DNA of 64,000 nucleotides. It comes from an uncultured Roseobacter sp. (GTDB lineage Bacteria > Pseudomonadota > Alphaproteobacteria > Rhodobacterales > Rhodobacteraceae). The notes beneath the pieces are model-generated. The model ran no database searches and was not told the origin of the DNA. It was given only the letters and a program-made list of their open reading frames with translations. Position 1 is the stretch's first letter. Each line of letters begins with the position of its first letter. The position numbers were made by a program, and so were the translations under genes. The stretch is taken from the NCBI RefSeq assembly GCF_947495275.1, contig NZ_CANLYL010000007.1:62001-126000 (forward strand). The letters are read 5' to 3'. This document shows positions 22,843 to 32,055 of this stretch, in pieces.

Positions 22843-23733
22843 CTAGTCCTTTAGCGACAGTGTATGATCCCGCAGCCAGGCCATGAAGCCACGCGGATCA
22901 TCATCCCATTTGCGCAACTCCTCTTGGGTCAACGGATGCCCCACGATAGGTGCCTGCGGCTTGTTCAGTGAGTGAACGATCTCGTGGAGCAGCAATCCTT
23001 GTCGCAGCATCGGCGACAATTTGTTGGCAATCTGGTAGGCTCTGGAATTCTGGCCGGGGAACTTGATTGGCAGCACGGTGGCCCCGGATCGTCGGATCAG
23101 CTTTGCGGTAAAGACATTCCACTCGCCTTCAACCGCGGGCCCGAAGTATGTTTCAGACGCCGCAACGCCGCCCGATGGAAACAAGGCAACGACACCGCCG
23201 TTCTTGAGATGCTCCATGGCCTTGGCCCGCATCTCGACGCCTTTGCGCTGCGCATCTGGATCATGCGGGAACGGCACTGCAATCATGTATGATCCTGCAA
23301 CCTCATCGATCACGGTCAACAGGGAGCGGGTCAATATTCGGTAATCAGGGCGCACCCGCCCGATAAGATCCGCAAAAATCATTCCGTCGACCATGCCATG
23401 AGGATGGTTCGACACGACGATCAACGGCCCTTCCTTTGGAATGCGGTCCAGCTGGTTCTGCGGGGTTTGCAGATCAATCCCCATGACATCCAAAGCAGCC
23501 CGCCAAAACGCCTGTCCCTGAGGGGCGCCGCGTTTTTCAAATTTGCGCACAAGGCGCAGGATGGTCAGCTTGCCGGTAAAGGCTTCAATGACGCGGATGA
23601 TCGCCGCTTTTTTGGGATCGCCAAAGGTCGAAGCATAGGACAGGCTGCGCCGGTCGTATTTCTCGAAATCGACCGTCTCCATGACCGGTGTGGCCGCCTT
23701 GATGTCTTGCGTACTATCTGCCAAGACCTGCAA
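22843..23733 (-). CDS. Lysophospholipid acyltransferase family protein
   Basis: This 296-residue protein has the PlsC-type acyltransferase signature (NHPHGMVDGMIF, then FPSGGVAASE), with a variant HPxGxxDG box instead of plain HxxxxD. It is probably a peripheral membrane enzyme acting on lysophospholipid, lyso-ornithine lipid or a similar acceptor. The acceptor is not resolved from sequence. It lies 32 bases downstream of the HPr gene in the same direction, so it may be the distal gene of the regulatory operon. Confidence 0.82.
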   Translation of the reverse strand: MQVLADSTQDIKAATPVMETVDFEKYDRRSLSYASTFGDPKKAAIIRVIEAFTGKLTILRLVRKFEKRGAPQGQAFWRAALDVMGIDLQTPQNQLDRIPKEGPLIVVSNHPHGMVDGMIFADLIGRVRPDYRILTRSLLTVIDEVAGSYMIAVPFPHDPDAQRKGVEMRAKAMEHLKNGGVVALFPSGGVAASETYFGPAVEGEWNVFTAKLIRRSGATVLPIKFPGQNSRAYQIANKLSPMLRQGLLLHEIVHSLNKPQAPIVGHPLTQEELRKWDDDPRGFMAWLRDHTLSLKD

Positions 23734-23765
23734 TCCTGTTGGGCGCTTTTGAAAACGCGCGGTTG

Positions 23766-24035
23766 TTACTGACCTTCGCCAAACATATCCGCCACAAGAG
23801 TCGTCAGGGCTTCTGCCAATGCGTCGGCATCATTGCCGGAGGTCCGTATGTCAATATAACTTCCCTTGGACGCTGCCAACATTAAAAGTCCCATAATGCT
23901 GTCGCCAGATGCGGACTGGCCATCTTTGGACACCTCCGCCGTTGCATCAAATGCTTCGACAACCTCAACCAGCTTCGCCGAGGCGCGGGCGTGAAGCCCT
24001 TTTTCATTTACGATCTTGAGTGTGCATTCCGTCAT
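23766..24035 (-). CDS. Phosphocarrier protein HPr (NPr-like)
   Basis: This 89-residue phosphocarrier has the active-site His15 (KGLHARASAKL) and the regulatory Ser46 (SASGDSIMGLLML), so it can receive phosphate from EI and be phosphorylated by HPr kinase. The start overlaps the EIIA stop by four bases. No sugar permease is in the operon, so it belongs to the regulatory PTS typical of alphaproteobacteria. Confidence 0.95.
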   Translation of the reverse strand: MTECTLKIVNEKGLHARASAKLVEVVEAFDATAEVSKDGQSASGDSIMGLLMLAASKGSYIDIRTSGNDADALAEALTTLVADMFGEGQ

Positions 24036-24445
24036 GGTCTGGCTTGGCTTTCCTGCTCTCGACTCACATTCTGGCTGTCGATGTATTTTTTTCCCGCCTC
24101 AAGCGCCAGTCGTACAGCTTCTGGTACGGGTTTGTGCCGACATTTCGCCAGCTTAATAAGCATCGGCAAGTTTGCACCATATAGAATTCGTCTATTCCCG
24201 GGTTGGCATGCTAAAAGGCTGAGGTTGGATGGGGAACCACCATATAAATCGGTGACAAGCACGACGCCTTTGCCGTTGTCCACGTCATTCGCCGCTGTAC
24301 AGATTTCCTGCTCCTTGGCAGCCCTATTGTGGTCGGCATCGATTGAAATAGCCCGGATACCGGTTTGCTTGCCGACGACATGCTCAACGGCGGCCAAATA
24401 CTCCTTGGCCAACCCGCCATGTGCGACAATAACGATACCGATCAC
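24032..24445 (-). CDS. PTS fructose/mannose-type IIA component
   Basis: This 137-residue EIIA of the mannose family has phosphorylatable His9 (MIGIVIVAHGGLAKEYLAA) and the VTDLYGGSPSN motif. No EIIB, EIIC or EIID is nearby, so it probably has a signalling role and does not transport sugar. It lies three bases after rapZ and overlaps the HPr gene by four bases. Confidence 0.94.
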   Translation of the reverse strand: MIGIVIVAHGGLAKEYLAAVEHVVGKQTGIRAISIDADHNRAAKEQEICTAANDVDNGKGVVLVTDLYGGSPSNLSLLACQPGNRRILYGANLPMLIKLAKCRHKPVPEAVRLALEAGKKYIDSQNVSREQESQARP

Positions 24446-24448
24446 CGC

Positions 24449-25336
24449 TTAAGCCTCTTCTCTTTTGCGTAGGTCCAACTCGCGATGCCTAATTGACACC
24501 TGCCATCCGCTCTCCGCAAGGCGCAAAGCATGCCTTTGAGCCATTACCACCGACCGATGTTGACCACCCGTACACCCAAAGGCGATCGACAGGTGTGATT
24601 TTCCCTCATCGCGATAAGCAGGCAGCAGCAAAAGGCTCAAATCCAATACCTTTTCTTCGAACTGACTGAATTTGGGATCTGCCAGCACATGAGATTCGAC
24701 TGCCTTGTTGGTTCCGTTCAATCCACGCAGTTCCGGAACCCAATAGGGGTTCGTTAGAAAGCGACAGTCAAATACCATATCCACGCTTCGAGGCAGACCA
24801 CGTTTGTAAGAAAAAGACTGAACTGATACCGTCAAACGCCGGTAACCGCCCGGTGCAAACCATTGCTCCAATTCTGACCTAAGTTGATGAACATTCAGTT
24901 CACTTGTATCAATCAGCACGTCCGCGCGTGCACGCAGCGGGCCAAGCATCTCCAACTCACGCACAATCCCATCCGAGGGACGATCATCCGGCGCCAGGGG
25001 ATGTCTACGGCGCGTCTCAGAGTACCGTCGCAACAATACTTCGGTGCTGCAGTCCAAAAACAAAAGCTCGGGGGCCAGACCCGATATGCCCGACACCTGA
25101 CCTAACAGATCCAACACGCGCGTTGTCGCAAAATGACGGTTCCGTGGATCAATACCCAGCGCAAGCGGTCGGTCCTGTGCCTCGTCCTCAAGCAGGGCAG
25201 GCAAGAGACGCAACGGCAAGTTATCAACAGTTTCGAACCCCGCATCTTCAAGAACATTGAGCGCGCTGGAGCGTCCCGCTCCCGAGGGGCCGGTAACAAA
25301 CACAATACGGCGTGCTGCAGGTTCGTGATCAATCAT
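24449..25336 (-). CDS. rapZ: RNase adapter / nucleotide-binding protein RapZ
   Basis: This 295-residue protein has a Walker A motif at residues 16-23 (GPSGAGRS) and the C-terminal RapZ segments (FSYKRGLPRSVDMVFDCRFL, AFGCTGGQHRSV). In enteric bacteria RapZ guides RNase E to a small RNA that controls glucosamine-6-phosphate synthase. In alphaproteobacteria the role is less clear, but the gene is conserved beside HPr genes. The start overlaps hprK by four bases. Confidence 0.94.
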   Translation of the reverse strand: MIDHEPAARRIVFVTGPSGAGRSSALNVLEDAGFETVDNLPLRLLPALLEDEAQDRPLALGIDPRNRHFATTRVLDLLGQVSGISGLAPELLFLDCSTEVLLRRYSETRRRHPLAPDDRPSDGIVRELEMLGPLRARADVLIDTSELNVHQLRSELEQWFAPGGYRRLTVSVQSFSYKRGLPRSVDMVFDCRFLTNPYWVPELRGLNGTNKAVESHVLADPKFSQFEEKVLDLSLLLLPAYRDEGKSHLSIAFGCTGGQHRSVVMAQRHALRLAESGWQVSIRHRELDLRKREEA

Positions 25337-25791
25337 TGCGGGCCTCTTCTGCCTACCCTTAGGTATTGCAAAATTGCCGCCGGAAAATAGCGCGTATCAA
25401 CTTTGTGAAAAACAGGTACTCTGACACCCGCAATTGTTTTCTCGTTTGGGTGCGGTAAACGCCTTTGTTCTTCGGCATCCATATCAACAGCCAAGACGAC
25501 TTCGGCTGAACCGCAGCTTTTTGCAGTCAGGATACCGACGCCACGCGCCTCTATCAGCCCCTTTATCGATGCTGGCGCAGTGGCCCAAAGCGCACCGTCA
25601 AGCTCCAACAGTACCGTCTGATCATCTGAAACCAATTCTGCGCCATAGGCCATCAGCTCAAGTGCAAGACCGGATTTACCTGAACCAGATTCACCTTGGA
25701 TCAGAACCGCGCGGCCCCGAAGAGCCACACAACTGGCGTGCAACAAAGTCTGTTCCAGGGGATCAAAGGGAGGCGTTGGGCCCTGGGTCAC
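25333..25791 (-). CDS. hprK: HPr kinase/phosphorylase, short alphaproteobacterial form
   Basis: At 152 residues this protein holds only the C-terminal kinase domain; the N-terminal domain of the Firmicutes enzyme is absent, as is normal in alphaproteobacteria. The Walker A motif GESGSGKS is at residues 33-40 and GLIEARGVGILT is the HprK signature. It would phosphorylate Ser46 of the HPr encoded two genes downstream. It follows chvG by three bases and overlaps rapZ. Confidence 0.93.
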   Translation of the reverse strand: MTQGPTPPFDPLEQTLLHASCVALRGRAVLIQGESGSGKSGLALELMAYGAELVSDDQTVLLELDGALWATAPASIKGLIEARGVGILTAKSCGSAEVVLAVDMDAEEQRRLPHPNEKTIAGVRVPVFHKVDTRYFPAAILQYLRVGRRGPQ

Positions 25792-25794
25792 GGA

Positions 25795-27516
25795 TCAAAT
25801 TGGCAAGCCAACGACAAATCGTGCACCCAGAGGATCCGATGTTATGTCTGCCTCCGTAGGGCGGATATTCTCTGCCCAGATAACGCCACCATGTGCCTCT
25901 ACGATTTGCTTGGAGATCGCCAATCCAAGCCCCGAGTTGTTGCCAAAATGCTCGTCAGGGCGTTGCGAATAGAAGCGCTTGAATATTTTGGCCAACGCCT
26001 GATCCGGGATACCTGGGCCCGTGTCCTCAACTACGATCAGCACCCTGTTCGCCTTGGTGCGTGCCCATATGCGGATAGCATCGCCATCCTCGCAAAAGGA
26101 GATCGCATTCGTGATCAAATTGACAAATACCTGAGCAAGCCGCGCTTCAAGCCCATGAACGACAATCGCAGATTCTGGTAAATCTGTAATGAACTCAATA
26201 CCCTTAGATCTAGCGTCTTCGCCAAGATACTGACCGAGGTTCGATAGTGTCGTCAGCACATCAAATGGCTCTTCTTCTTCCTTGACCAATTCGCTGTCCA
26301 ACCTGGATGCATTGGATATATCGCTCACGAGACGGTCCAGACGGCGCACATCGTGATCAATGACATCCAGAAGCTTTTCGCGCTGATCATCCCGTTTAAC
26401 CATCCTCAACGTTCCAACGGCTGATCGAAGAGATGCCAAGGGATTTTTAATCTCATGAGCCACGTCTGCGGCAAACTGTTCATTTCCATCGATGCGGTTG
26501 TAGAGCGCCGAGATCATTCCGCGAAGCGCCCCGCTCAATCGCCCGATTTCGTCCGGCCGTGCTGTCAGATCGGGGATACGGATGCGCCCTGGATTCATTT
26601 TCCGTGCGTTTTTGTCGCGCCCGAGTTCCGCAGCCGCCGAAAGATCCGCCAAGGGGTTGGCGATCGTGGAAGCCAGAACCAGACTCAAACCAACGGACAC
26701 CAAGGCACCAATGACAAAGATTTGCAGAACCCGTTCTCGTTGGGCTCGTACAAAGTTGTCGATTTCGCCAGCAGCAGTCGCCACAGCGACCGCACCAATC
26801 GCCTGACCGTTCTGCAAGATCGGCGTCACCACGGTCAAAAGCGCAGCACCGGCATCATCCAACTCAGAACGGATTTGCGTGCCTTCTGTCAGACTACTAT
26901 TGACCAACGGTTTGATCTTCTCGCTCAGCGGTGTCTTGTCATTAGGTTTGGGATCGGCAAAAGGTGCCGAAATTGTTGCCCAGAGCCAGCTCAAGCCATC
27001 TGTCAGATAGGTTTTTCCGGCAAGCCCGCCGACCGTTTCATTCAGTGCCAACTGCCCTTCGACGTTGGCAACCAAAACTTCTGACCGATCGTAGACGAAT
27101 ACTTCAACGCCGTTTCGCAAATCCAAGCCGTCCAGAGCCGCATTGACATCAAGGCCGTCCCCTGTCGCCATATTGACCGGCGCTCCGGCAGGCAATTGCA
27201 CCTCGATGACATCGGCAATGAGTTCCGCTTCTGCGAACAGCGACGCAGCGCGCTGAAGAGCTAAACTGTCGCGCGACGAATTCAATTGCAAGATGCCCGC
27301 GACGAGAACGCAAATCGCAATCAAGTTGAACGTGATGATCTTGCGCGTCAGCGGAGAGCGACGCAGCGCCATCAATCCGCGCCTCTCCCGGGAGGCGCGC
27401 ATTTCGCTACCGGCGGTGCTTTCTGGCGCCACCCAGTCTTCGCCCAGGACAACATCGCCGTCCTGGGATGGAGGAGGGGTCATGTCCCGCACAAAGTTCC
27501 TCTCGGCCAAAGCCAT
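25795..27516 (-). CDS. chvG: Sensor histidine kinase ChvG
   Basis: This 573-residue membrane kinase has a first membrane span at about 58-78, a periplasmic sensor domain (about 80-260), a second span at about 263-283 and a HAMP region. The phospho-acceptor is His354 (AADVAHEIKNPLASL). ATP-binding boxes (NLITNAISF, VEDTGPGIPD, GLGLAISKQIVEAHGG) follow. In Rhizobiales ChvG/ExoS senses acid or envelope conditions and regulates envelope and central carbon genes. It follows chvI by eight bases and is in a run with hprK, rapZ, EIIA and HPr. Confidence 0.94.
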   Translation of the reverse strand: MALAERNFVRDMTPPPSQDGDVVLGEDWVAPESTAGSEMRASRERRGLMALRRSPLTRKIITFNLIAICVLVAGILQLNSSRDSLALQRAASLFAEAELIADVIEVQLPAGAPVNMATGDGLDVNAALDGLDLRNGVEVFVYDRSEVLVANVEGQLALNETVGGLAGKTYLTDGLSWLWATISAPFADPKPNDKTPLSEKIKPLVNSSLTEGTQIRSELDDAGAALLTVVTPILQNGQAIGAVAVATAAGEIDNFVRAQRERVLQIFVIGALVSVGLSLVLASTIANPLADLSAAAELGRDKNARKMNPGRIRIPDLTARPDEIGRLSGALRGMISALYNRIDGNEQFAADVAHEIKNPLASLRSAVGTLRMVKRDDQREKLLDVIDHDVRRLDRLVSDISNASRLDSELVKEEEEPFDVLTTLSNLGQYLGEDARSKGIEFITDLPESAIVVHGLEARLAQVFVNLITNAISFCEDGDAIRIWARTKANRVLIVVEDTGPGIPDQALAKIFKRFYSQRPDEHFGNNSGLGLAISKQIVEAHGGVIWAENIRPTEADITSDPLGARFVVGLPI

Positions 27517-27524
27517 CTCTTCGG

Positions 27525-28226
27525 TTATTCTTCGTTATATCTGTAACCGATACCGTAGAGGGTCTCAATCGCGGAGAACTCATCATCCGCAGTGCGCATC
27601 TTCTTGCGAAGGCGTTTTATGTGGCTGTCAATTGTCCGGTCATCCACATAAACCTGATCATCGTAGGCGACATCCATCAGCTGGTCTCTAGACTTCACAA
27701 AACCGGGTCGTTGGGCCAGTGCCTGCAGCAAAAGAAACTCGGTAACGGTTAGCGAGACATCTTTGCCCTTCCAACTCACTGCATGGCGCAATGGGTCCAT
27801 ACGCAGATCACCGCGTTCCATCACCTTGGTCTCTTCGCTATCGGCAACCACATCACCGGCGACGGCGTCCTGTCTGCGCAGCAATGCCCGGATACGCTCG
27901 ACCAGCAGCCGCTGCGAAAACGGTTTCTTGACATAGTCGTCGGCCCCCATGCGAAGACCCAGAACTTCGTCAATCTCATCATCTTTGGAGGTTAGAAATA
28001 TTACCGGCATCGCGGTTTTCTGGCGCAGACGCTGAAGTAAATCCATCCCATCCATGCGAGGCATCTTGATATCAAGAACTGCCATGTCAGGGAGCTTCTT
28101 GTTGAACGCGTCAAGCGCTGCCTGCCCGTCGTTGTAAGTTTCGACCTCAAAGCCCTCAGCCTCAAGCGTCATGGATACGGACGTCAGGATATTCCTGTCG
28201 TCGTCCACCAGTGCTATCTTAGACAT
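27525..28226 (-). CDS. chvI: Response regulator ChvI (OmpR family)
   Basis: This 233-residue regulator has a receiver domain with Asp52 ([12 protein letters not shown]) and a winged-helix DNA-binding domain ([35 protein letters not shown]). The start at 28226 matches the receiver N-terminus; an upstream extension of 24 codons is not supported. It is the first gene of the operon and diverges from pckA. An 11-bp direct repeat TTGACC lies 45-61 bases upstream of its start and may be an autoregulatory site. Confidence 0.95.
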   Translation of the reverse strand: MSKIALVDDDRNILTSVSMTLEAEGFEVETYNDGQAALDAFNKKLPDMAVLDIKMPRMDGMDLLQRLRQKTAMPVIFLTSKDDEIDEVLGLRMGADDYVKKPFSQRLLVERIRALLRRQDAVAGDVVADSEETKVMERGDLRMDPLRHAVSWKGKDVSLTVTEFLLLQALAQRPGFVKSRDQLMDVAYDDQVYVDDRTIDSHIKRLRKKMRTADDEFSAIETLYGIGYRYNEE

Positions 28227-28549
28227 TACCCGTTTCCTTGTACTGCTCGTTTCTTTGATTTTTTGGGCAATTGACCATTTTTTGACCCTCCGAATCAATC
28301 CTTAAGTGCGAATCAGCACGGCACTCCGCTACATTTGGGTCATAATTTGATTACCAATGGCTAAATTGCCGCACATTGATGCCGAAGCGAGAACAAGCCT
28401 GCTCAGGACTTCGGCACCTTCAAAGGCCTCTGGAAATAAAGTTTGCTATGGTGGCGCTAACTGCGGGGCTCCCTCCTGTTCAACAATAAAAACGTCATGT
28501 TAAGAGGCCCATGCGTCTGTTTCGGATGCGCACAACAGGAGACATGCGG
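28227..28549. promoter_or_regulatory. Divergent regulatory region of chvI and pckA
   Basis: These 323 bases are gene-free. TTGACC occurs at 28271-28276 and 28282-28287 (period 11), the layout typical for OmpR-family binding. CGAATCA occurs at 28291-28297 and 28309-28315. GCCGAAG at 28381-28387 pairs with CTTCGGC at 28409-28415. ChvG/ChvI is known to control pckA in Rhizobiales, so one or more of these may be ChvI or other operator sites. No convincing -35/-10 pair could be fixed by eye. Confidence 0.5.
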
Positions 28550-30148
28550 ATGACACATGGACGGGTGAACCCACATTTCAAACTCGAAGATCAGGGGATC
28601 AGGGGTTTGGGCACTGTCCATTATAATCTTATTGAGCCCGACCTCATTCAAATGGCCCTGAACCGAGGAGAAGGCAACTTGGGCAAGGGTGGCGCTTTCC
28701 TGGTCACAACCGGAAAATTTACCGGGCGTTCCCCAAAGGACAAGCATGTGGTCAAAACCGCCACTGTCGCAGACACTATCTGGTGGGAAAACAATGCCTC
28801 TATGAGTGCCAAGGGGTTCGATGCCCTTCATGCTGACATGTTGGAACACATGAAGGAACGCGACTACTTCGTGCAGGATTTGATCGGCGGTGCCGATGCC
28901 AAACATGCAATTAATGTGCGCATGGTCACAGAAATGGCATGGCATGGCCTATTCATCAGGCACATGCTACGCCGTCCGGATCGCGAAGATCTCGACGAAT
29001 TCGTTGCCGACTTCACAGTCATCAACTGCCCCAGCTTCAAGGCTGATCCAAAGAAGCACGATTGCCGTTCCGATACGGTGATCGCGATGAATTTCGACAA
29101 GAAACTCATTCTGATTGGCGGTACAGAATATGCAGGCGAGAACAAGAAATCCGTATTCACGCTTCTGAACTATCTTTTGCCGGAAAAAGGCGTGATGCCA
29201 ATGCACTGTTCGGCAAACCACGCGACTGGAAACCCCGTCGACACAGCGGTATTTTTCGGATTATCAGGCACCGGGAAAACCACGCTGTCTGCTGATCCCG
29301 CGCGCACATTGATTGGTGATGACGAACACGGCTGGTCAGACACCGGCACCTTCAACTTCGAAGGCGGGTGCTATGCAAAGACGATCAACCTGAGCGCCGA
29401 TGCGGAGCCAGAAATCTATGCGACAACGGAGAAATTCGGCACTGTCATCGAAAATATGGTCTATGATGAAGAGACCAAGGCGCTTGATTTCAAAGACGAC
29501 AGTCTGACCGCGAACATGCGCTGCGCCTACCCGTTGCACTACATTTCCAACGCATCCAACACGGCGATTGGCGGGCATCCCAAGAACATCATCATGCTGA
29601 CATGTGATGCCTTTGGGGTTTTACCGCCGATCTCCCGGTTGACGCCCGCGCAGGCCATGTATCACTTCTTGTCAGGTTTCACGTCAAAGGTTGCGGGAAC
29701 GGAACGGGGTGTGACCGAGCCTGAACCCACCTTTTCGACCTGTTTCGGCGCTCCCTTCATGCCGCGACGGCCGGAAGTGTATGGGAACCTATTGCGCGAA
29801 AAGATTGCAACCCACGGCGCGACCTGCTGGCTGGTGAATACCGGCTGGACCGGCGGCGCTTATGGAACCGGCAGTCGCATGCCCATCATGGCAACGCGCG
29901 GACTACTTACGGCCGCACTCGACGGTTCGCTGGCGGATGCTACTTTTCGCAAAGACCCCAATTTCGGATTTGATGTGCCTGTCGATGTGAAAGGTGTGCC
30001 CAGTATTCTTCTTGACCCGCGCCGGACCTGGGACAAACCAGATAGCTATGACCGTCAAGCTGCAAAGTTGGTCAAAATGTTCTCCGACAACTTTGAACAG
30101 TATCTGCCTTTCATCGATGAAGACGTACGCGCGGCGGCAATTAGCTAA
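28550..30148 (+). CDS. pckA: Phosphoenolpyruvate carboxykinase (ATP)
   Basis: This 532-residue enzyme converts oxaloacetate and ATP to phosphoenolpyruvate, CO2 and ADP, the first step of gluconeogenesis. It has the kinase P-loop [13 protein letters not shown], the metal-binding [20 protein letters not shown] and the TWTGGAYG-like substrate segment ([17 protein letters not shown]). The start at 28550 is preferred because GGAG lies eight bases upstream and the N-terminus [17 protein letters not shown] matches relatives. It diverges from chvI, an arrangement shared with other alphaproteobacteria. Confidence 0.97.
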   Translation: MTHGRVNPHFKLEDQGIRGLGTVHYNLIEPDLIQMALNRGEGNLGKGGAFLVTTGKFTGRSPKDKHVVKTATVADTIWWENNASMSAKGFDALHADMLEHMKERDYFVQDLIGGADAKHAINVRMVTEMAWHGLFIRHMLRRPDREDLDEFVADFTVINCPSFKADPKKHDCRSDTVIAMNFDKKLILIGGTEYAGENKKSVFTLLNYLLPEKGVMPMHCSANHATGNPVDTAVFFGLSGTGKTTLSADPARTLIGDDEHGWSDTGTFNFEGGCYAKTINLSADAEPEIYATTEKFGTVIENMVYDEETKALDFKDDSLTANMRCAYPLHYISNASNTAIGGHPKNIIMLTCDAFGVLPPISRLTPAQAMYHFLSGFTSKVAGTERGVTEPEPTFSTCFGAPFMPRRPEVYGNLLREKIATHGATCWLVNTGWTGGAYGTGSRMPIMATRGLLTAALDGSLADATFRKDPNFGFDVPVDVKGVPSILLDPRRTWDKPDSYDRQAAKLVKMFSDNFEQYLPFIDEDVRAAAIS

Positions 30149-30179
30149 TCGCCGCCGTCAAGTGTTGGCAATCGACGTT

Positions 30180-30914
30180 TCAGGCAGCCTTCTGATGGGG
30201 TCGCGGTACATCTACGACGTCAACGACCGGCATTTCGAGAAGATAACGGGTATCTTCGTTGCTCAAATAGCTGACAAAGCCCTCTAAAGGCGTGTCCTGA
30301 CCCTTTCGGTACCACCGCAAAGCGCCGGGCTCGTTGTGCATATATCCCATTCGCTCGGCGAAGCCCTTGTAAGCCACTGTGCGCGCCATGAAGCCAAAAA
30401 TGTAATCGGGGTCCCATCTGCGCATCGCTTCATGAAGCCCATAACGCGCGAGCACCGTCGACAAACCACTGCCGCGGTATTGACCTGGCGATCCCCCCAT
30501 CCAGACTTCTCCATGATAAACCACATGGCCGGTGATCCGATTTGCGCCAGGGCTGGCGCGGTATCTCGAACGTTTCAGATCAAGGTCAGGGATCGCCGGT
30601 GGGAACTCCCTGAATTTTTTGAGCATGTAGCCGCTGAGGGTTTTCTGCTTGAGGTCAATCAGCCGGGACGCTTGCGTGTGCATGAGCAGGCCATCGACAT
30701 CGTGGGCGACCAACCAGAACGCATTTCCTGCGTTCATATCGTGTACTTCAGGATCGAATGGCGCTCCTAAAACCTGCTGTGGGCGCTCTTCTTCCAGGAG
30801 GTCTCGGTACTCAAAAAAGTTTGTTCCAATTGTGACCGTAATTTGATTTTGAAGCAGAATATCACGACTGGTGGCAACGAATTGTGCCCCCTCATTCATG
30901 CTTTGAAATGTCAT
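30180..30914 (-). CDS. GNAT-like N-acetyltransferase of unknown substrate
   Basis: This 244-residue protein resembles the GNAT fold. The acetyl-CoA binding turn is PGQYRGSGLSTVLARYGLHE near residue 155, after a beta-strand HVVYHGEVWMGG. The C-terminal segment (FMARTVAYKGFAERMGYMH) fits the final GNAT strands. The start at 30914 has GGAG eight bases before it. It is convergent with pckA and lies 53 bases downstream of a LysR-type-HTH regulator, so the two are probably functionally linked. The substrate is unknown. Confidence 0.65.
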   Translation of the reverse strand: MTFQSMNEGAQFVATSRDILLQNQITVTIGTNFFEYRDLLEEERPQQVLGAPFDPEVHDMNAGNAFWLVAHDVDGLLMHTQASRLIDLKQKTLSGYMLKKFREFPPAIPDLDLKRSRYRASPGANRITGHVVYHGEVWMGGSPGQYRGSGLSTVLARYGLHEAMRRWDPDYIFGFMARTVAYKGFAERMGYMHNEPGALRWYRKGQDTPLEGFVSYLSNEDTRYLLEMPVVDVVDVPRPHQKAA

Positions 30915-30967
30915 GCCAAAACTCCTTTGCCGAGCATCCTCAGACAAAGGCTAGCCTAAATAAGTGC

Positions 30968-31900
30968 TTAACGCTCGAATTTTGCGTTAGCAGGATCGAA
31001 ATTTAACATAATATCGGCAGAAGGTTGCACAATTTTGCCCTGATCCAGCCCGAATATCTCAATATCTTCGGATGGCTCAACCAGGGAATAAAGCGCCAGA
31101 CTGCCGTCCGGGAATCGTCCTCCTAGCATCAAACGGTGGTAGTTCACGGGCTTCAGAGACCCGTCAGATTCGCTCGGAACAAGTGTAAATACATGATCCA
31201 AGCGCATACTTTGCGTTGTCTGGACTTCATGAAACGGCTGATCCAGCATGCGTTTGAAGTCATCACCACCCGGCATCCCACCGAGTGATCGCCCCACGCT
31301 GCTACGGGCTTTCGCCCAACCAAACCATTTTACGAAAAAAGACTGCTCGCCGAACTCCACGCATATCCATCCAGCGATCGTGTGACGATAAACAATCAGA
31401 TACGGGCGTACATGTTCCATGTGAGGTGATTCGATATCACCGCCCGCCATGGCCCAACTTCGAAGCGTTTCACGCATCAGGCACGAGGGCGCATTCCAGA
31501 TGCGGCTGAGGGAGTGCTGCTGCTGCCAAAAACACCAGCCGTTTGGCAGGGTTGTGCTGAAAAGCTGGAGCCCATGCACATGGCTGACATTCCTGTTCAG
31601 CCAGGCATTCCCCCTTGCGAGAATATCCAAAGCTTCGGGGAGAGCACGCTCCCCATCTTCCGTCAACCGGTACTGGCGGTCCTCTACCGAGAACAGCGCA
31701 ACACCCTTCGCTTCTTCCAACTGGCTTATGTGGCGGCGCACGGTTTGGCGTGTGCTTCCGAGCTCCTTCACCGCGTGACTGAGGTTGAGGGTTCGGGCCA
31801 GCGTCGTGAACGAGCGTATCATCTCATGAAGCAAGCCATGAGAGTCGACGGGTTTCCCCACCGCTTCAGATGTAACTGACGGGTCCACGATCCGGTTCAT
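30968..31900 (-). CDS. LysR-type HTH regulator with atypical C-terminal domain
   Basis: This 310-residue protein begins with a LysR-like winged helix (about residues 25-90: FTTLARTLNLSHAVKELGST, VRRHISQLEEAKGVALFSVE, YRLTEDGERALPEA). The rest does not show the usual LysR co-inducer domain and contains unusual Trp-rich segments (WCFWQQQHSLSRIWN). The ATG at 31900 is chosen; a GTG at 31924 would overlap the tandem repeat that looks like its operator. It lies upstream of the GNAT gene in the same direction and diverges from an XRE regulator. Confidence 0.75.
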   Translation of the reverse strand: MNRIVDPSVTSEAVGKPVDSHGLLHEMIRSFTTLARTLNLSHAVKELGSTRQTVRRHISQLEEAKGVALFSVEDRQYRLTEDGERALPEALDILARGNAWLNRNVSHVHGLQLFSTTLPNGWCFWQQQHSLSRIWNAPSCLMRETLRSWAMAGGDIESPHMEHVRPYLIVYRHTIAGWICVEFGEQSFFVKWFGWAKARSSVGRSLGGMPGGDDFKRMLDQPFHEVQTTQSMRLDHVFTLVPSESDGSLKPVNYHRLMLGGRFPDGSLALYSLVEPSEDIEIFGLDQGKIVQPSADIMLNFDPANAKFER

Positions 31901-31921
31901 AGAATCTGATGGTAAATAAAT

Positions 31922-31965
31922 CACCCACTAATGCAACATTTTTCACCCATCATCTGAACATTTTT
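31922..31965. repeat. Tandem 22-bp imperfect repeat in the divergent LysR/XRE promoter region
   Basis: Two head-to-tail 22-base units (31922-31943 and 31944-31965) share CACCCA at the start and AACATTTTT at the end, and match at 16 of 22 positions. The period of two helical turns places both copies on one face of DNA. They lie directly upstream of the LysR-type gene and 91 bases before the XRE gene. The likely role is a tandem operator for one of these regulators. Confidence 0.7.
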
Positions 31966-32055
31966 AATCAAAAAAAAGAAAAAGGTACTCAGTTGAACGA
32001 TTCGGCGATTCCCGTGAAGAGTGAAGACAGTCACAACCAGAGGTGTTAAATAGTT

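Noticed and set aside
25333-25791. HPr kinase appears truncated at 152 residues.
   Set aside because: The short form with only the kinase domain is the normal alphaproteobacterial version, and the P-loop and signature are intact.
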